A stretch of 48,554 bases of DNA from CAZKJL01 sp964553135. Its GTDB lineage: Bacteria > Patescibacteriota > Gracilibacteria > Peribacterales > Peribacteraceae. A program made the translations under genes and the position numbers. The notes under the pieces are model-generated. The model ran no database searches, was not told the origin of the DNA, and saw nothing but the letters and a program-made list of their open reading frames with translations. This document shows, piece by piece, positions 1 to 8,194 of the stretch (position 1 is the first letter of the stretch; each line of letters begins with the position of its first letter). The stretch lies in contig CAZKJL010000003.1 in the NCBI GenBank assembly GCA_964553135.1, positions 1-48,554 on the forward strand. Reading direction: 5' to 3'.

Positions 1-3000
1 TCATGGTGTCGCCGGACTTGCGGACGTAACGAGCATCACCGGAGTTCTGGTCGAGACCGGAACCCGCCGACTGATCCGCGCCGCAGCTGAAGCGTCCGCT
101 GGTGGCGTCCCAGAGCAGCTTGTTGCCGCCGGTACAATCGGTAAGGCCTGCGCCGCGCAGCGACGTGCCTATATAAAGAGATGATCCCGAAGCCATTCCT
201 TCCCATACGACGCCGCCGGAAGAGCTGAGTGTGGCGGATGCATGGAGCACGGAACCGGAGATCGTTCCGCGTGCGACGATGTTGTTGAGCACAAGGAGTG
301 AACCCGTGATGTTCGCGTTGCCGCTGATCACGAGTCTGGAACCGGAGAGCGTGCCGCGAACGGAGAGAGCGCCGGTCATCGTATCGCCGGAAATATTGAC
401 GTAGCGCGAGTCGCTGACGACCTGCACGGCGCCGCTGAACGCCGCCGTACCGACCTCGTCGGGCGTACTCGGAATCGACACGGTGCTCCACTGCAGCCTG
501 CCGTCGTTCGATACGCGCAAGTACCCGCCGGAGTAGGTGTAGCCGGGCCAGTAGTACTGAACGTTGCGGATATTGGTACCCGAAGCGGAGATGCTGAGCG
601 TGGAACCGGAGAGGTTGCCTCGCACGCTGAGCGAACCGGTCATGGTGTCACCCGAGACGTTGACGTAGCGCGAGTCGCTGATGATGCGCACCGCACCGCT
701 GAAGGCGGCGGTACCCACTTCGTTGGGCGTTTGAGGCGTGGGAACGGTGGTCCACTGCAACGTACCGTTTGCGGAAACACGAAGGTAGCCGCCGGAGTAG
801 GTGTAGCCGGGCCAGTAGTACTGAACGTTGTTGATCTTGGTGCCGGACGCCGAAACGGTCAGCGTGGAACCGGAGAGGTTCCCGCGGGTCGTAATACCAT
901 TCAGAACAAGCAGTGCGCCGGAGACGTTCGCGTTGCCGGAGATGATGAGACGAGCACCCGAGAGGTTGCCTTTCACGAGGAGCGAGCCCGTGACAGTATC
1001 GCCACTTTGATTCACGTAGCGTGCGTCGAAAGCAGCTTGGAGTGAGCCCGTGTTGGAGAACTGCGTGTTGATGTCCGTGCCGCAGGAGAAGCGTCCGGTT
1101 GCGGCGTCCCACTTGAGCGTCTGCGTCGCTGCGTCACAGTCGGTGAGGCCCGCGCCCTGGATCGACGAAGCGATGTAGAGGCTGGAGCCCGAGGCGGAGC
1201 CCTCGAACACGAGGCCGCCGGAGGAACTGAGCGTTGCGGATGCGTGGAGAACGGAACCCGAGATCGTTCCGCGGCTCGTGATATTGCCCTGGACGAGCAA
1301 GGCACCCGTGATGTTGGCGTTGCCGGAGATGACCAGTCTGGAACCCGAGAGCGTGGCGCGGACGCTGAGTGCGCCCGTCATCGTGTCGCCGGAGGCGTTC
1401 ACGTAACGAGCATCACCGATCGTGATGACGTTACCCGTACCGAAGGTTCCGCTACCGCCGGTCTGGTCCGTCGCGCAGCTGAACTTGCCGGATCCGGCGT
1501 CGTAAACGACTTTCTGGTTGATGCCGTTGCACGTGCCGAGACCGGCTCCGAAGAACGATGAGCCCGAGAGCGAGCCCTTCGACGTGATGGAGTTTTTGAC
1601 GAGCAACGCTCCCGAGATGGTGGCCGAAGAACTGACCGTAAGCTTGGTTCCGGAGAGTGTTCCGCGAGCAGTGATATCGTTCAGAACCAAGAGCGAACCC
1701 GAGATGTTCGCGTTGTTGCTGATGACGAGACGAGCACCCGAAAGCGTTCCGCGAACGGAGAGAGCGCCGGTCATCGTATCTCCGCTGGCGTTGACGTAGC
1801 GAGCATCGCCGATCGTGATGACGTTGCCGGTACCGAATGCCGTCGATGCGGTGATCGTTCCGCATTCGAACTTGTTCGTGGAACTGTTGTACAGAAGCTT
1901 CTGCGAAGCACCCGTACAAGAGCCCAAGCCGAAGCCCAGGAGTGTGGAGCCGGAGATCGAGCCCTTCGAGGTGATGCTGGTTTTCACGAGAAGAGCACCC
2001 GAGATCGTGGCGGAAGAACTCACCGTAAGCTTGGTGCCGGAAAGCGTTCCGCGAGCGACGATGTCGTTCAGGACCAGGAGCGAGCCGGAGATGTTCGCGT
2101 TGTTGCTGATGACGAGGCGAGCACCCGAGAGCGTTGCGCGGACGCTGAGCGCGCCGGTCATCGTGTCCCCGGACGTATTCACGTAACGAGCATCGAACGC
2201 GGTCTGCAGTGCGCCCGTGTTGGACCACTGCGTTCCCTGGTCGGTTCCGCACGAGAAGCGTTTCGTCGTGGCATCCCAGAGAAGCTTGCTGCTGCCGGCG
2301 GTGTCACAATCGGCGAGCCCTGCACCGCCGAACGTTTGCGCGGCGTACAGGTGAGAACCCGTCACGGACTTGGCGGCGTAGATGTTGCTGCCGGAGATCG
2401 TGGCGCGGGACGTGATGCCGTTCATGACGAGCAGCGTTCCCGAGATATTGGCGTGGCCGGAGACAACGAGTCTGGAACCCGAGAGCGTTCCGCGAGTCGT
2501 GATGTTGCCGAGCGTGAGAAGTGCACCGGTGATGTTCGCGTTGCCGCTGATGACAAGGCGGGATCCGGAGAGCGTTGCACGAACGGCAAGCGAACCGGTC
2601 ATCGTGTCGCCGCTCGTGTTCACATACCGAGCATCGAATGCGTTCTGCAGCGAACCCGTGTTGGAGAACTGCGTGTTGATGTCCGTGCCGCACGAGAAGC
2701 GTCCCGTGGATGCGTCCCACTTGAGCGTCTGCGCCGCGGCATCACAATCCGTAAGGCCCGCGCCCTGGAGGGACGAAGCGATGTAGAGGCTCGAGCCCGA
2801 GGCGGAGCCCTCGAAGACGAGGGAGCCCGACGTCGAGAGCGAACGCTCGGCGTGAATGTTGGCACCCGAGAGCGTGTTCACGATCTTCAGGCCCACCGTG
2901 CCAAGTGCTCCGTTGCGGATGTCGATGACGAGTGCGCCCGTCATGGTGTCGCCCTGTTTCTTCACGTAGCGCTGGTCGCCCGTGGCGATGCTGAGTCCGG

Positions 3001-3907
3001 TGCCGACGGTGTTGTCGTCGGCCCAGGACAAGTTGCCGTTGCCATCGCTCTTCAGGACCTTGCCGCTGCCCGCGCCGTCGCTGGCCGGGAAGCTGTACGT
3101 CACGCTGTTGATCGTGAGCGACGAATTGAAACGTGCATTGCCATCGAAGACCGTGGTGCCGCTGACGCTGAGATGTTTCTCGGCGTGGATCGTGTCGCCG
3201 GATGCGGTGCCCGTAACGTTGAGTCCCAGTCCGTCGTAGGCAATCGTGAGTCCGCCGTTCATCGTGTCACCGGAGATGTTCACGTAACGACCGTCGGCAT
3301 TTGCCTGCGTCAGGTCACCGGTACCACCGCCGCTCGTCACGACCGTGGTCGTGGTGTTCGATCCCCCGCCGCCGTAGTGACGCTCACCGTCGATGAACGA
3401 TTCGGGCCTGCGACCCAAGCCGCGTTCACTCTCGGCTGCCGCTCCGTGGAATACCGGAACGTCTCGCCACTCGATCTTGCCGTTCACGTACGTCAGGACT
3501 TGGCCGTTTCTGCCCTTGCCGAATGCGGCAAGCAGGTTGAAGCTCGTGGCACCGAGACGCTCGAGCAGACGAGTCTGCGTGTTGGAACGAAGCGTCGTGG
3601 CATCGGTTCCGATGGCGGCGGCATGGGTCGCATCGGCAGAACCGTACGTCACGGTGTCATCGTGCATGGACCACACGGCGTCGTCGAAGTTGATCCAGGT
3701 GGGCTTCGGAATATTCGGCGTCGGTGCCGACTGATCCGTAGCTGCGACAATGGTCGTGGACGACGTTTCGGTGGCGACGATTCCGCCGGGACCGGTCTTG
3801 GTCCACGTCGATGTGGCGTGGGCCATCAGGAAAAACATGGCGATGAGCACCACGATCAGCAGCACTGCTGCAGCGATCTTCAGCCGACGGCGTGTGTTCG
3901 TGTGCAT
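1..3907 (-). CDS. Giant repetitive surface protein, phage-tail-fibre-like repeats (3' end beyond window)
   Basis: One open frame runs from an ATG at 3907 to the window edge, 1302 codons without a stop. The N-terminus is MHTNTRRRLKIAAAVLL, an Arg/Lys-rich stretch followed by a hydrophobic segment (about residues 9-30), so a signal anchor or uncleaved signal peptide. The rest is built of repeats. Ten copies of a motif close to ARYVNxSGDTMTG are each followed by short beta-strand-like turns rich in SGS, LSG and ISG; about half of the units also contain a GLTDC...WD...RFSCG stretch whose two cysteines could form a disulphide. Some units are nearly identical in DNA (1012-1240 and 2630-2830). The RY(V/L)..SGDTMTG motif is known from phage tail fibres and bacterial fibrous proteins, so an extended cell-surface adhesin or fibre is inferred. 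Enzyme function is not evident. The C-terminus, which may hold an anchor or chaperone domain, is outside the window. Confidence 0.85.
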   Translation of the reverse strand, partial: MHTNTRRRLKIAAAVLLIVVLIAMFFLMAHATSTWTKTGPGGIVATETSSTTIVAATDQSAPTPNIPKPTWINFDDAVWSMHDDTVTYGSADATHAAAIGTDATTLRSNTQTRLLERLGATSFNLLAAFGKGRNGQVLTYVNGKIEWRDVPVFHGAAAESERGLGRRPESFIDGERHYGGGGSNTTTTVVTSGGGTGDLTQANADGRYVNISGDTMNGGLTIAYDGLGLNVTGTASGDTIHAEKHLSVSGTTVFDGNARFNSSLTINSVTYSFPASDGAGSGKVLKSDGNGNLSWADDNTVGTGLSIATGDQRYVKKQGDTMTGALVIDIRNGALGTVGLKIVNTLSGANIHAERSLSTSGSLVFEGSASGSSLYIASSLQGAGLTDCDAAAQTLKWDASTGRFSCGTDINTQFSNTGSLQNAFDARYVNTSGDTMTGSLAVRATLSGSRLVISGNANITGALLTLGNITTRGTLSGSRLVVSGHANISGTLLVMNGITSRATISGSNIYAAKSVTGSHLYAAQTFGGAGLADCDTAGSSKLLWDATTKRFSCGTDQGTQWSNTGALQTAFDARYVNTSGDTMTGALSVRATLSGARLVISNNANISGSLLVLNDIVARGTLSGTKLTVSSSATISGALLVKTSITSKGSISGSTLLGFGLGSCTGASQKLLYNSSTNKFECGTITASTAFGTGNVITIGDARYVNASGDTMTGALSVRGTLSGARLVISNNANISGSLLVLNDITARGTLSGTKLTVSSSATISGALLVKNSITSKGSLSGSSFFGAGLGTCNGINQKVVYDAGSGKFSCATDQTGGSGTFGTGNVITIGDARYVNASGDTMTGALSVRATLSGSRLVISGNANITGALLVQGNITSRGTISGSVLHASATLSSSGGLVFEGSASGSSLYIASSIQGAGLTDCDAATQTLKWDAATGRFSCGTDINTQFSNTGSLQAAFDARYVNQSGDTVTGSLLVKGNLSGARLIISGNANVSGALLVLNGITTRGNLSGSTLTVSASGTKINNVQYYWPGYTYSGGYLRVSANGTLQWTTVPTPQTPNEVGTAAFSGAVRIISDSRYVNVSGDTMTGSLSVRGNLSGSTLSISASGTNIRNVQYYWPGYTYSGGYLRVSNDGRLQWSTVSIPSTPDEVGTAAFSGAVQVVSDSRYVNISGDTMTGALSVRGTLSGSRLVISGNANITGSLLVLNNIVARGTISGSVLHASATLSSSGGVVWEGMASGSSLYIGTSLRGAGLTDCTGGNKLLWDATSGRFSCGADQSAGSGLDQNSGDARYVRKSGDTM

Positions 3908-3964
3908 GTGTGTGTTTATTTCTCGCGCGCGTTTTTTTATATATGCAACGCGGGAAATCTCTCT

Positions 3965-3973
3965 ATTTTATCA
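3965..3973 (-). promoter_or_regulatory. Extended -10 promoter for the surface-protein gene
   Basis: On the minus strand the sequence reads TGATAAAAT, an extended -10 hexamer, about 58 bases before the ATG at 3907. No good -35 is visible, which is usual for extended -10 promoters. The leader between them is AT-rich. Confidence 0.4.
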
Positions 3974-4161
3974 CATTTATGCGGTTTTGAGGATGGTAGG
4001 GGTGTATATTGGGCAATAAATTATAGTCATGTCAAAACTGATCGACGAAGCATGCTGACGACAAAAATTAAGGACAGAAGCGCATGTCCTTAACAATACG
4101 AAACAAAAAAATGACGCCGTTATGTCCAGCATCCTGTACATGAACGGCAAGGATGTTCGCG

Positions 4162-4335
4162 TCAGATCGTCATCAAACTCTTCGGATCGATGGAAGCGAT
4201 TATGGCTGCAAAGGCATGCAAGGGTTCGGCAACGACGAGGAACGCAAGATACAACACTGCCGTCGACACCAGCGCCAAACTCACCGCACGCCAAGCGTGC
4301 TTCCGAGAAACGTGCTGAAACAAGAACGTGAACAT
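4162..4335 (-). CDS. Small membrane protein, 57 aa, unknown
   Basis: The frame starting at the ATG at 4335 encodes MFTFLFQHVSRKHAWRAVSL and continues through one hydrophobic segment (about residues 17-45) to a polar end. I chose this ATG over an earlier in-frame start because the earlier one lies inside a clear promoter (4363-4390) and would not be transcribed. No family is recognised. It lies between a surface-protein gene and a secreted, membrane-anchored protein gene on the same strand, so an envelope role is possible but not shown. The good promoter is the main support for calling it a gene. Confidence 0.5.
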   Translation of the reverse strand: MFTFLFQHVSRKHAWRAVSLALVSTAVLYLAFLVVAEPLHAFAAIIASIDPKSLMTI

Positions 4336-4362
4336 AGTGTGTCCGTGTGGGGTATTTATATT

Positions 4363-4390
4363 ATTATACCACATTTTTGATATATAACAA
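4363..4390 (-). promoter_or_regulatory. Promoter of the 57-aa membrane protein
   Basis: On the minus strand: TTGTTA (4385-4390), a 16-base spacer, and a perfect TATAAT (4363-4368). The predicted start lies about 20 bases before the ATG at 4335. The -10 lies inside a 20-bp near-perfect palindrome (4351-4370). Confidence 0.65.
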
Positions 4391-4411
4391 ATACCCGCTA
4401 ACCATGCTTAT

Positions 4412-5395
4412 CTACCTCTTTGTGCGCTTTTTGGTCGGTACACGATGACTCAAAACCGCCTGGATCAAAAACGACACGATGAAGATGCAGAGCAGCACCG
4501 TGATGACCGAAAAAACAGGGATGACCCAGAACGACTCCGTACGGATTTCCGGATCCGAATCTTCGGATGTTTGCAGGTGCAACGTCGCGGTGTAGTGGCC
4601 GAGAGCGAACGCCGGTCGCCAGCCGATTTCCTGCGAACGGGTGGAATTGCGGAGGACGTACCAATTCGCAATCGGAAGCGTGTCGACGTTCACGCCGAAA
4701 ACGTTCTTGATCTCGATGGTCCCGCTCGGTACGGCGTGCACTGCTCCGGTGTTCCGAAACTGCAGGAAGAAACGGGCGGGCAGAGACCAGCTGACGCGTG
4801 ATGACGGCGTGAAATTTTTCAGCTCGCCGGACGGCCCCTCTCCGCCCGTCACGGTGACGAACATGAGCGCTCCTGCCCGAGCAATGAGGCTGGATTTATC
4901 GCTTGAGGAAGCCTTGGGGTCGCGACGGAAGACGATGACGGATTGGCGATCGCCGGGCATCGCATCGAGCGGAACGGAGATGCGCACCGGCACCGTCGCT
5001 TTCTCGCCGTGCAGGAGTGCAATGCTTTCGGTCGGAAGCGTGATCCAGTGCCGCGCCGAAAACGGACCGTCGTTCGTACCGTGGAATTGAATGACATTCG
5101 TCTCGTCATCGGCCATCGAAAAATCTTCCGTGCCGACGGAGTACGTCCGTGGCTCACCCTCGTAACTGGTGAGCTCGATGTCGATGATTCGTGTTTCACC
5201 CGGCCTCATTTCCACCACGGACCGCGGCGGATCGACATCGAAATCACTCTTCGCTTCGAGTCCGGTCTGTTGCACGATGATGACTTGATTTTGGCTTTCC
5301 GAAGGCTTTTTCTGAGCATATGAGACGAGCGGCATCGCGAAGAGCAGTCCGAAGGAAAGTGCCGTGACCCACACCCGTTTGAGCATGGAGATCAT
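4412..5395 (-). CDS. Secreted, C-terminally membrane-anchored protein (DUF916-like architecture)
   Basis: 327 residues from the ATG at 5395. An N-terminal signal peptide (MISMLKRVWVTALSFGLLF, ending near SYAQ) is followed by an exported beta-rich region that resembles the start of DUF916-type WxL-interacting proteins: a VEMRPGETRIIDIELTSYEG stretch of mature-protein type with paired-strand motifs such as ATVPVRISVP. Near the C-terminus is one transmembrane helix (FWVIPVFSVITVLLCIFIVS, about residues 285-310) followed by a basic tail, RVPTKKRTKR. This layout means an extracellular domain held on the membrane. The DUF916 link is from overall pattern only. It is divergent from purC, whose start is 76 bases away. 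A further upstream in-frame start would overlap the purC promoter and lacks the clean signal peptide. Confidence 0.75.
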   Translation of the reverse strand: MISMLKRVWVTALSFGLLFAMPLVSYAQKKPSESQNQVIIVQQTGLEAKSDFDVDPPRSVVEMRPGETRIIDIELTSYEGEPRTYSVGTEDFSMADDETNVIQFHGTNDGPFSARHWITLPTESIALLHGEKATVPVRISVPLDAMPGDRQSVIVFRRDPKASSSDKSSLIARAGALMFVTVTGGEGPSGELKNFTPSSRVSWSLPARFFLQFRNTGAVHAVPSGTIEIKNVFGVNVDTLPIANWYVLRNSTRSQEIGWRPAFALGHYTATLHLQTSEDSDPEIRTESFWVIPVFSVITVLLCIFIVSFLIQAVLSHRVPTKKRTKR

Positions 5396-5459
5396 TGTAT
5401 CGAAACGCTTCCCGGCGAACAACGAACGGAGGCGCTGGTTTCTTCGACGCATCCGATGC

Positions 5460-5465
5460 TACGAT
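5460..5465 (+). promoter_or_regulatory. -10 element for leaderless purC
   Basis: TACGAT ends six bases before the purC ATG, so transcription would begin at or within a base or two of the start codon. The -35 region is weak. The same geometry recurs at many genes in this window. Confidence 0.5.
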
Positions 5466-5471
5466 CCGTAC

Positions 5472-6440
5472 ATGCCCTCCCCCACGCTCCAAGAACTCCG
5501 ACCGTTTCTCGCGACGACCCTGGAAGAAACCGACTTCAAAGGACTCGGAACAAAGTATGTCGGCAAAGTGCGCGACGTCTACAGCCAGGGTGACAAAAGC
5601 ATTCTCATCGCGACGGATCGTCAGTCGGCGTTCGACATTTCATGGTGCGCGATTCCTCTCAAAGGACAAACGTTGAACCAGATCAGCGCATGGTGGTTCT
5701 CGCAGATCAAAGACCTGGTACCCACGCACGTCATCGCAACGCCGGACCCCAACGCGATGGTCGTGAAAAAGCTCGACATGTTGAAAGTTGAAATCGTCGT
5801 CCGAGCGTATTTGACGGGCTCCACGGGCACATCCGCATGGGTGAACTACTCCAAGGGCGTGCGCGATTATTGCGGCAACAAACTCCCCGACGGCATGATC
5901 AAAAATCAGAAGTTCAACGCCACGATCATCACGCCGACGACGAAGGGCGAGCACGACGAACTCATCGATCCGAAAGGCATCATCGAGCGCGGACTCGCGA
6001 CGGAAAAGCAGTGGGCCGAAATCAGCGACAAAGCACTCGCCGTGTTCAAGCGCGGACAGGAACTCGCGCTCAAGCGCGGACTCATCTTGGTGGATACGAA
6101 GTACGAAATGGGACTCGATGAAAACGGCGTCGTCACGATGGCCGACGAAGTGCACACGCCGGATTCCTCGCGCTACTGGGTGGCGGATTCGTATGAACGG
6201 CGCATGGCGGAAGGCAAGGAACCGGAGAGCCTGGACAAGGAATTCTTCCGTCTGTGGCTGCGTGACCAAGGCTTCGATTACGGCAAGCCGAAGCCCGAAA
6301 TCACCGATGACGTCCGCGTGATGCTCGCAAGCAAATACATCCGGCTCTACGAAAAAATCACGGGCGACACATTCAAGATTCCGTCCGACCCGGACGTGAA
6401 GGGACGCATCGAAAAGAATCTGAAACCGTACGTGAAGTAG
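5472..6440 (+). CDS. purC: Phosphoribosylaminoimidazole-succinocarboxamide (SAICAR) synthase
   Basis: Joins CAIR and aspartate using ATP in step eight of de novo purine synthesis; cytoplasmic. 322 residues, the longer form of the family. Visible family motifs are the glycine-rich nucleotide loop KYVGKVRDVY (about residues 26-35), ATDRQSAFD, VVRAYLTGST, TPTTKGEHDE, and the substrate-binding block LVDTKYEMG...MADEVHTPDSSRYW (about 203-235). The ATG at 5472 is chosen because the protein then begins just before the first conserved block and a TACGAT -10 lies six bases upstream. It ends four bases before the convergent DUF192 lipoprotein gene. No other purine genes are in the window, so this is an isolated pathway gene here. 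Confidence 0.97.
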   Translation: MPSPTLQELRPFLATTLEETDFKGLGTKYVGKVRDVYSQGDKSILIATDRQSAFDISWCAIPLKGQTLNQISAWWFSQIKDLVPTHVIATPDPNAMVVKKLDMLKVEIVVRAYLTGSTGTSAWVNYSKGVRDYCGNKLPDGMIKNQKFNATIITPTTKGEHDELIDPKGIIERGLATEKQWAEISDKALAVFKRGQELALKRGLILVDTKYEMGLDENGVVTMADEVHTPDSSRYWVADSYERRMAEGKEPESLDKEFFRLWLRDQGFDYGKPKPEITDDVRVMLASKYIRLYEKITGDTFKIPSDPDVKGRIEKNLKPYVK

Positions 6441-6443
6441 GCG

Positions 6444-6899
6444 CTATTTCGGATTGGACATGGCCTCCACTTGCTTGAGGTCCAGTTTCCAACCGACGCC
6501 GACGCCGTTGCCTTTGCGGAAATCGGGCTGCACCTCCAGCGCATACTTGGCAAGCGAAGCGGACTTGTACTGCTCGCACTCATCGGTGACGCACGGCACC
6601 ATCTCGAGCGAGTTCACGAACTTTCCTTCGGCATCGAAGTAGATGATCTCGAGCGGAATCTTGGTGTTCTTCATCCAAAACACGAGCATCTGAGGTTCCT
6701 TGAAGGCGAAGAGCATGCCCGTATTGGGCTTCAGTGATTCGCGGTTCATGAGGCCTTTCTCGCGTTCCTTGGCCGTATCGGCCACTTCCACTTGGATCGT
6801 GACGGACTTGGATCCGTCGAACGAAGAGAGTGTGAGAGCCTGTGGTCCGCAAGCGGTGAGCATGAGGGAAAAGGCGACGAGAGGGAGAAGTTTGCGCAT
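6444..6899 (-). CDS. DUF192-family lipoprotein
   Basis: 151 residues. The N-terminus MRKLLPLVAFSLMLTACG is a lipoprotein signal peptide with an LTAC lipobox, so the mature protein should be lipid-anchored by Cys17. The remainder fits the DUF192 (PF02643) fold: EVADTAKEREKGLMNRESL, GMLFAF, FWMKNTKIPLEIIYFD and the closing VEAM region. DUF192 proteins are small exported beta-barrel proteins of unknown biochemical role. The gene is convergent with purC, the two stops being three bases apart. A TATGCT -10 lies about 25 bases upstream of the ATG, separated by a pyrimidine-rich leader without a Shine-Dalgarno motif. Confidence 0.9.
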   Translation of the reverse strand: MRKLLPLVAFSLMLTACGPQALTLSSFDGSKSVTIQVEVADTAKEREKGLMNRESLKPNTGMLFAFKEPQMLVFWMKNTKIPLEIIYFDAEGKFVNSLEMVPCVTDECEQYKSASLAKYALEVQPDFRKGNGVGVGWKLDLKQVEAMSNPK

Positions 6900-6958
6900 G
6901 GAAAGATGAGGAAACAGGGGGATAGCATAGAACGTCCAGCGTCCCTCCGAAAGCCGAT

Positions 6959-7594
6959 TTATCCTCGGAGAAGAGCGATGGCCGCATCTCTGTCCGATGC
7001 ACGGAAGATGTAGGAACCGGCGACCAAATTGTTCGCTCCCGCGGCGCGCGCCTTGGCGGCCGTGACATGATCGATGCCGCCGTCGATTTGAATCATGAGC
7101 GTCGGGTGTTTGTCGCGAAGCGCTTCGACTTTTTTGAGAACGTCGGAGATGAACTGCTGCCCGCCGAAACCGGGATGCACGGACATGACCAGCACCATGT
7201 CCACTTCGCCGACGACGTCATCGATGGCGGAGACGGGAGTCTCGGGATTCAGTGCGATGCCGGCCGTGGCTCCGGTGGAGCGGATGGCTTTGATGAGGGC
7301 TCGGCGCGTTGCCGTGTCTTTCACGGCTTCGGCATGGAACGTGATGTGCTTGGCTCCGATGGCTTGGAACTCGGCAATGCGATCGGCCGGATTTTCCACC
7401 ATGAGATGCACGTCGAGATGCAGCCTGGTTTTGATCCACTTGGCGACGGGCGCACCGAAGCTCAAGTTCGGTACGAAGTGTCCGTCCATGACGTCGAGTT
7501 GCAACCAGTCGGCACTGTCTTCAATGGACGCCACTTCGTCTTGGAGCCTTCCGAAGTCGGCCGAGAGGATGGAGGGTGCGATGATGATGTTCAC
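6959..7594 (-). CDS. rpe: Ribulose-phosphate 3-epimerase
   Basis: Interconverts ribulose-5-phosphate and xylulose-5-phosphate in the pentose phosphate pathway. The TIM-barrel family motifs are all present: IIAPSILSADF, LDVMDGHFVPNLSFG (catalytic Asp, metal-binding His), HLMVENP, ITFHAEA, VLVMSVHPGFGGQQF and IQIDGGI (second Asp). I use a GTG start at 7594, because homologues begin directly before IAPSILSAD. Longer in-frame starts run back into the word-repeat block at 7602-7690, and their translation is not family-like. It lies next to rpiB on the same strand, so two pentose-phosphate enzymes are neighbours. 211 residues, normal length. Confidence 0.93.
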   Translation of the reverse strand: MNIIIAPSILSADFGRLQDEVASIEDSADWLQLDVMDGHFVPNLSFGAPVAKWIKTRLHLDVHLMVENPADRIAEFQAIGAKHITFHAEAVKDTATRRALIKAIRSTGATAGIALNPETPVSAIDDVVGEVDMVLVMSVHPGFGGQQFISDVLKKVEALRDKHPTLMIQIDGGIDHVTAAKARAAGANNLVAGSYIFRASDRDAAIALLRG

Positions 7595-7601
7595 GTGCGG
7601 A

Positions 7602-7690
7602 AGTGCGGAAGTGAATAAGTGCGAAAGTACTATGAACCGTTTACGACTGATTTTCCACTTCCGCACTCGTGGCACTTTCGTACTTTTTTA
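7602..7690. repeat. Word-repeat inverted pair between rpe and rpiB
   Basis: agtgcggaagtg (7602-7613) is perfectly inverted at 7656-7667, and a second, looser pair follows (gtgcgaaagtac at 7619-7630 against ggcactttcgtac at 7671-7683). The words CACTTTCG, CACTTCCGCAC and TACTTTTT are reiterated. The string gcactttcgtacttttt recurs at 8980-8996. The right end supplies the last codons and stop of rpiB. Confidence 0.6.
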
Positions 7691-8134
7691 CTTTTTGACG
7701 TCCGGAAACTGCTCCAATCTCTTTTGATGTCTGCCTCCTTCAAAATCGGTGGAGAGGAACAAATCGACCATCTCGCAGGCGAGGGCGGGCTCCGTGACGC
7801 GGCCACCGAGGCTCATGACGTTGGCATCGTTGTGCTTGCGGCCCATTTCGGCATCCCAGAGCGACACACAGCGTGCGCAGCGAATGCCGCTCACCTTGTT
7901 CGCCACCATCGCCTCTCCGTTGCCGCTGCCGCCGAAGATGACGCCGGGGCAACCGTGTTCTTTCACCGCCGCGGCGGCCTGCATCATGATGGGCGGATAG
8001 TCGCAGCTCTCTTCGCTGAAACATCCGCAGTCCACGACGTCGATCTTGTTGCCGAGCAGGTGTTTCTTCACGGCCTCTTTGAGGACGTAACCCGCATGAT
8101 CGGTGCCGAGAACGACGCGAGCAGGCTTCTTCAT
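7688..8134 (-). CDS. rpiB: Ribose-5-phosphate isomerase B
   Basis: Interconverts ribose-5-phosphate and ribulose-5-phosphate. 148 residues from the ATG at 8134. Family motifs: VVLGTDHAGYVLKE near the N-terminus, CDYPPI, and the anion-binding loop FGGSGNGEAMVANKVSGIRC. As in actinobacterial RpiB, the loop has GSGNGE and lacks the active-site cysteine of the E. coli enzyme (CGTGIG), so Glu is the likely base. The DANVMSLGGR block is also present. The start is set by a TATGAT -10 that ends six bases upstream. It is divergent from tpiA with only 60 bases between start codons. The 3' end runs into a word-repeat inverted pair. Confidence 0.94.
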   Translation of the reverse strand: MKKPARVVLGTDHAGYVLKEAVKKHLLGNKIDVVDCGCFSEESCDYPPIMMQAAAAVKEHGCPGVIFGGSGNGEAMVANKVSGIRCARCVSLWDAEMGRKHNDANVMSLGGRVTEPALACEMVDLFLSTDFEGGRHQKRLEQFPDVKK

Positions 8135-8140
8135 GGCCCG

Positions 8141-8146
8141 ATCATA
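8141..8146 (-). promoter_or_regulatory. -10 element for leaderless rpiB
   Basis: TATGAT on the minus strand ends six bases before the rpiB ATG. It lies within the 60-base gap shared with the tpiA promoter, so the two promoters are back to back. Confidence 0.5.
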
Positions 8147-8156
8147 ACAGAATGAA

Positions 8157-8186
8157 TTGAGTCCCCGCCAAGAAACCGCGTACACT
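8157..8186 (+). promoter_or_regulatory. Promoter of leaderless tpiA
   Basis: TTGAGT (8157-8162), 18-base spacer, TACACT (8181-8186), then eight bases to the ATG. Transcription should start at or next to the start codon. Confidence 0.6.
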
Positions 8187-8194
8187 CTCCCGCG

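Noticed and set aside
630..2850. Possible CRISPR-like or tandem DNA repeats
   Set aside because: The repeats are in frame, diverged at third positions, long and directly coding for the fibre motif; there are no uniform spacers.
2336..4093. A 585-codon plus-strand frame opposite the surface-protein gene
   Set aside because: It is the antisense of a repetitive gene whose minus-strand frame is longer, has a signal anchor and clear repeats. The plus-strand translation is Arg/Gly/Val-rich and low quality.
3977..4294. 105-codon minus-strand frame overlapping the 57-aa gene
   Set aside because: Cys/Arg-rich, unlike window codon use, and out of frame with the better-supported small gene with its own promoter.
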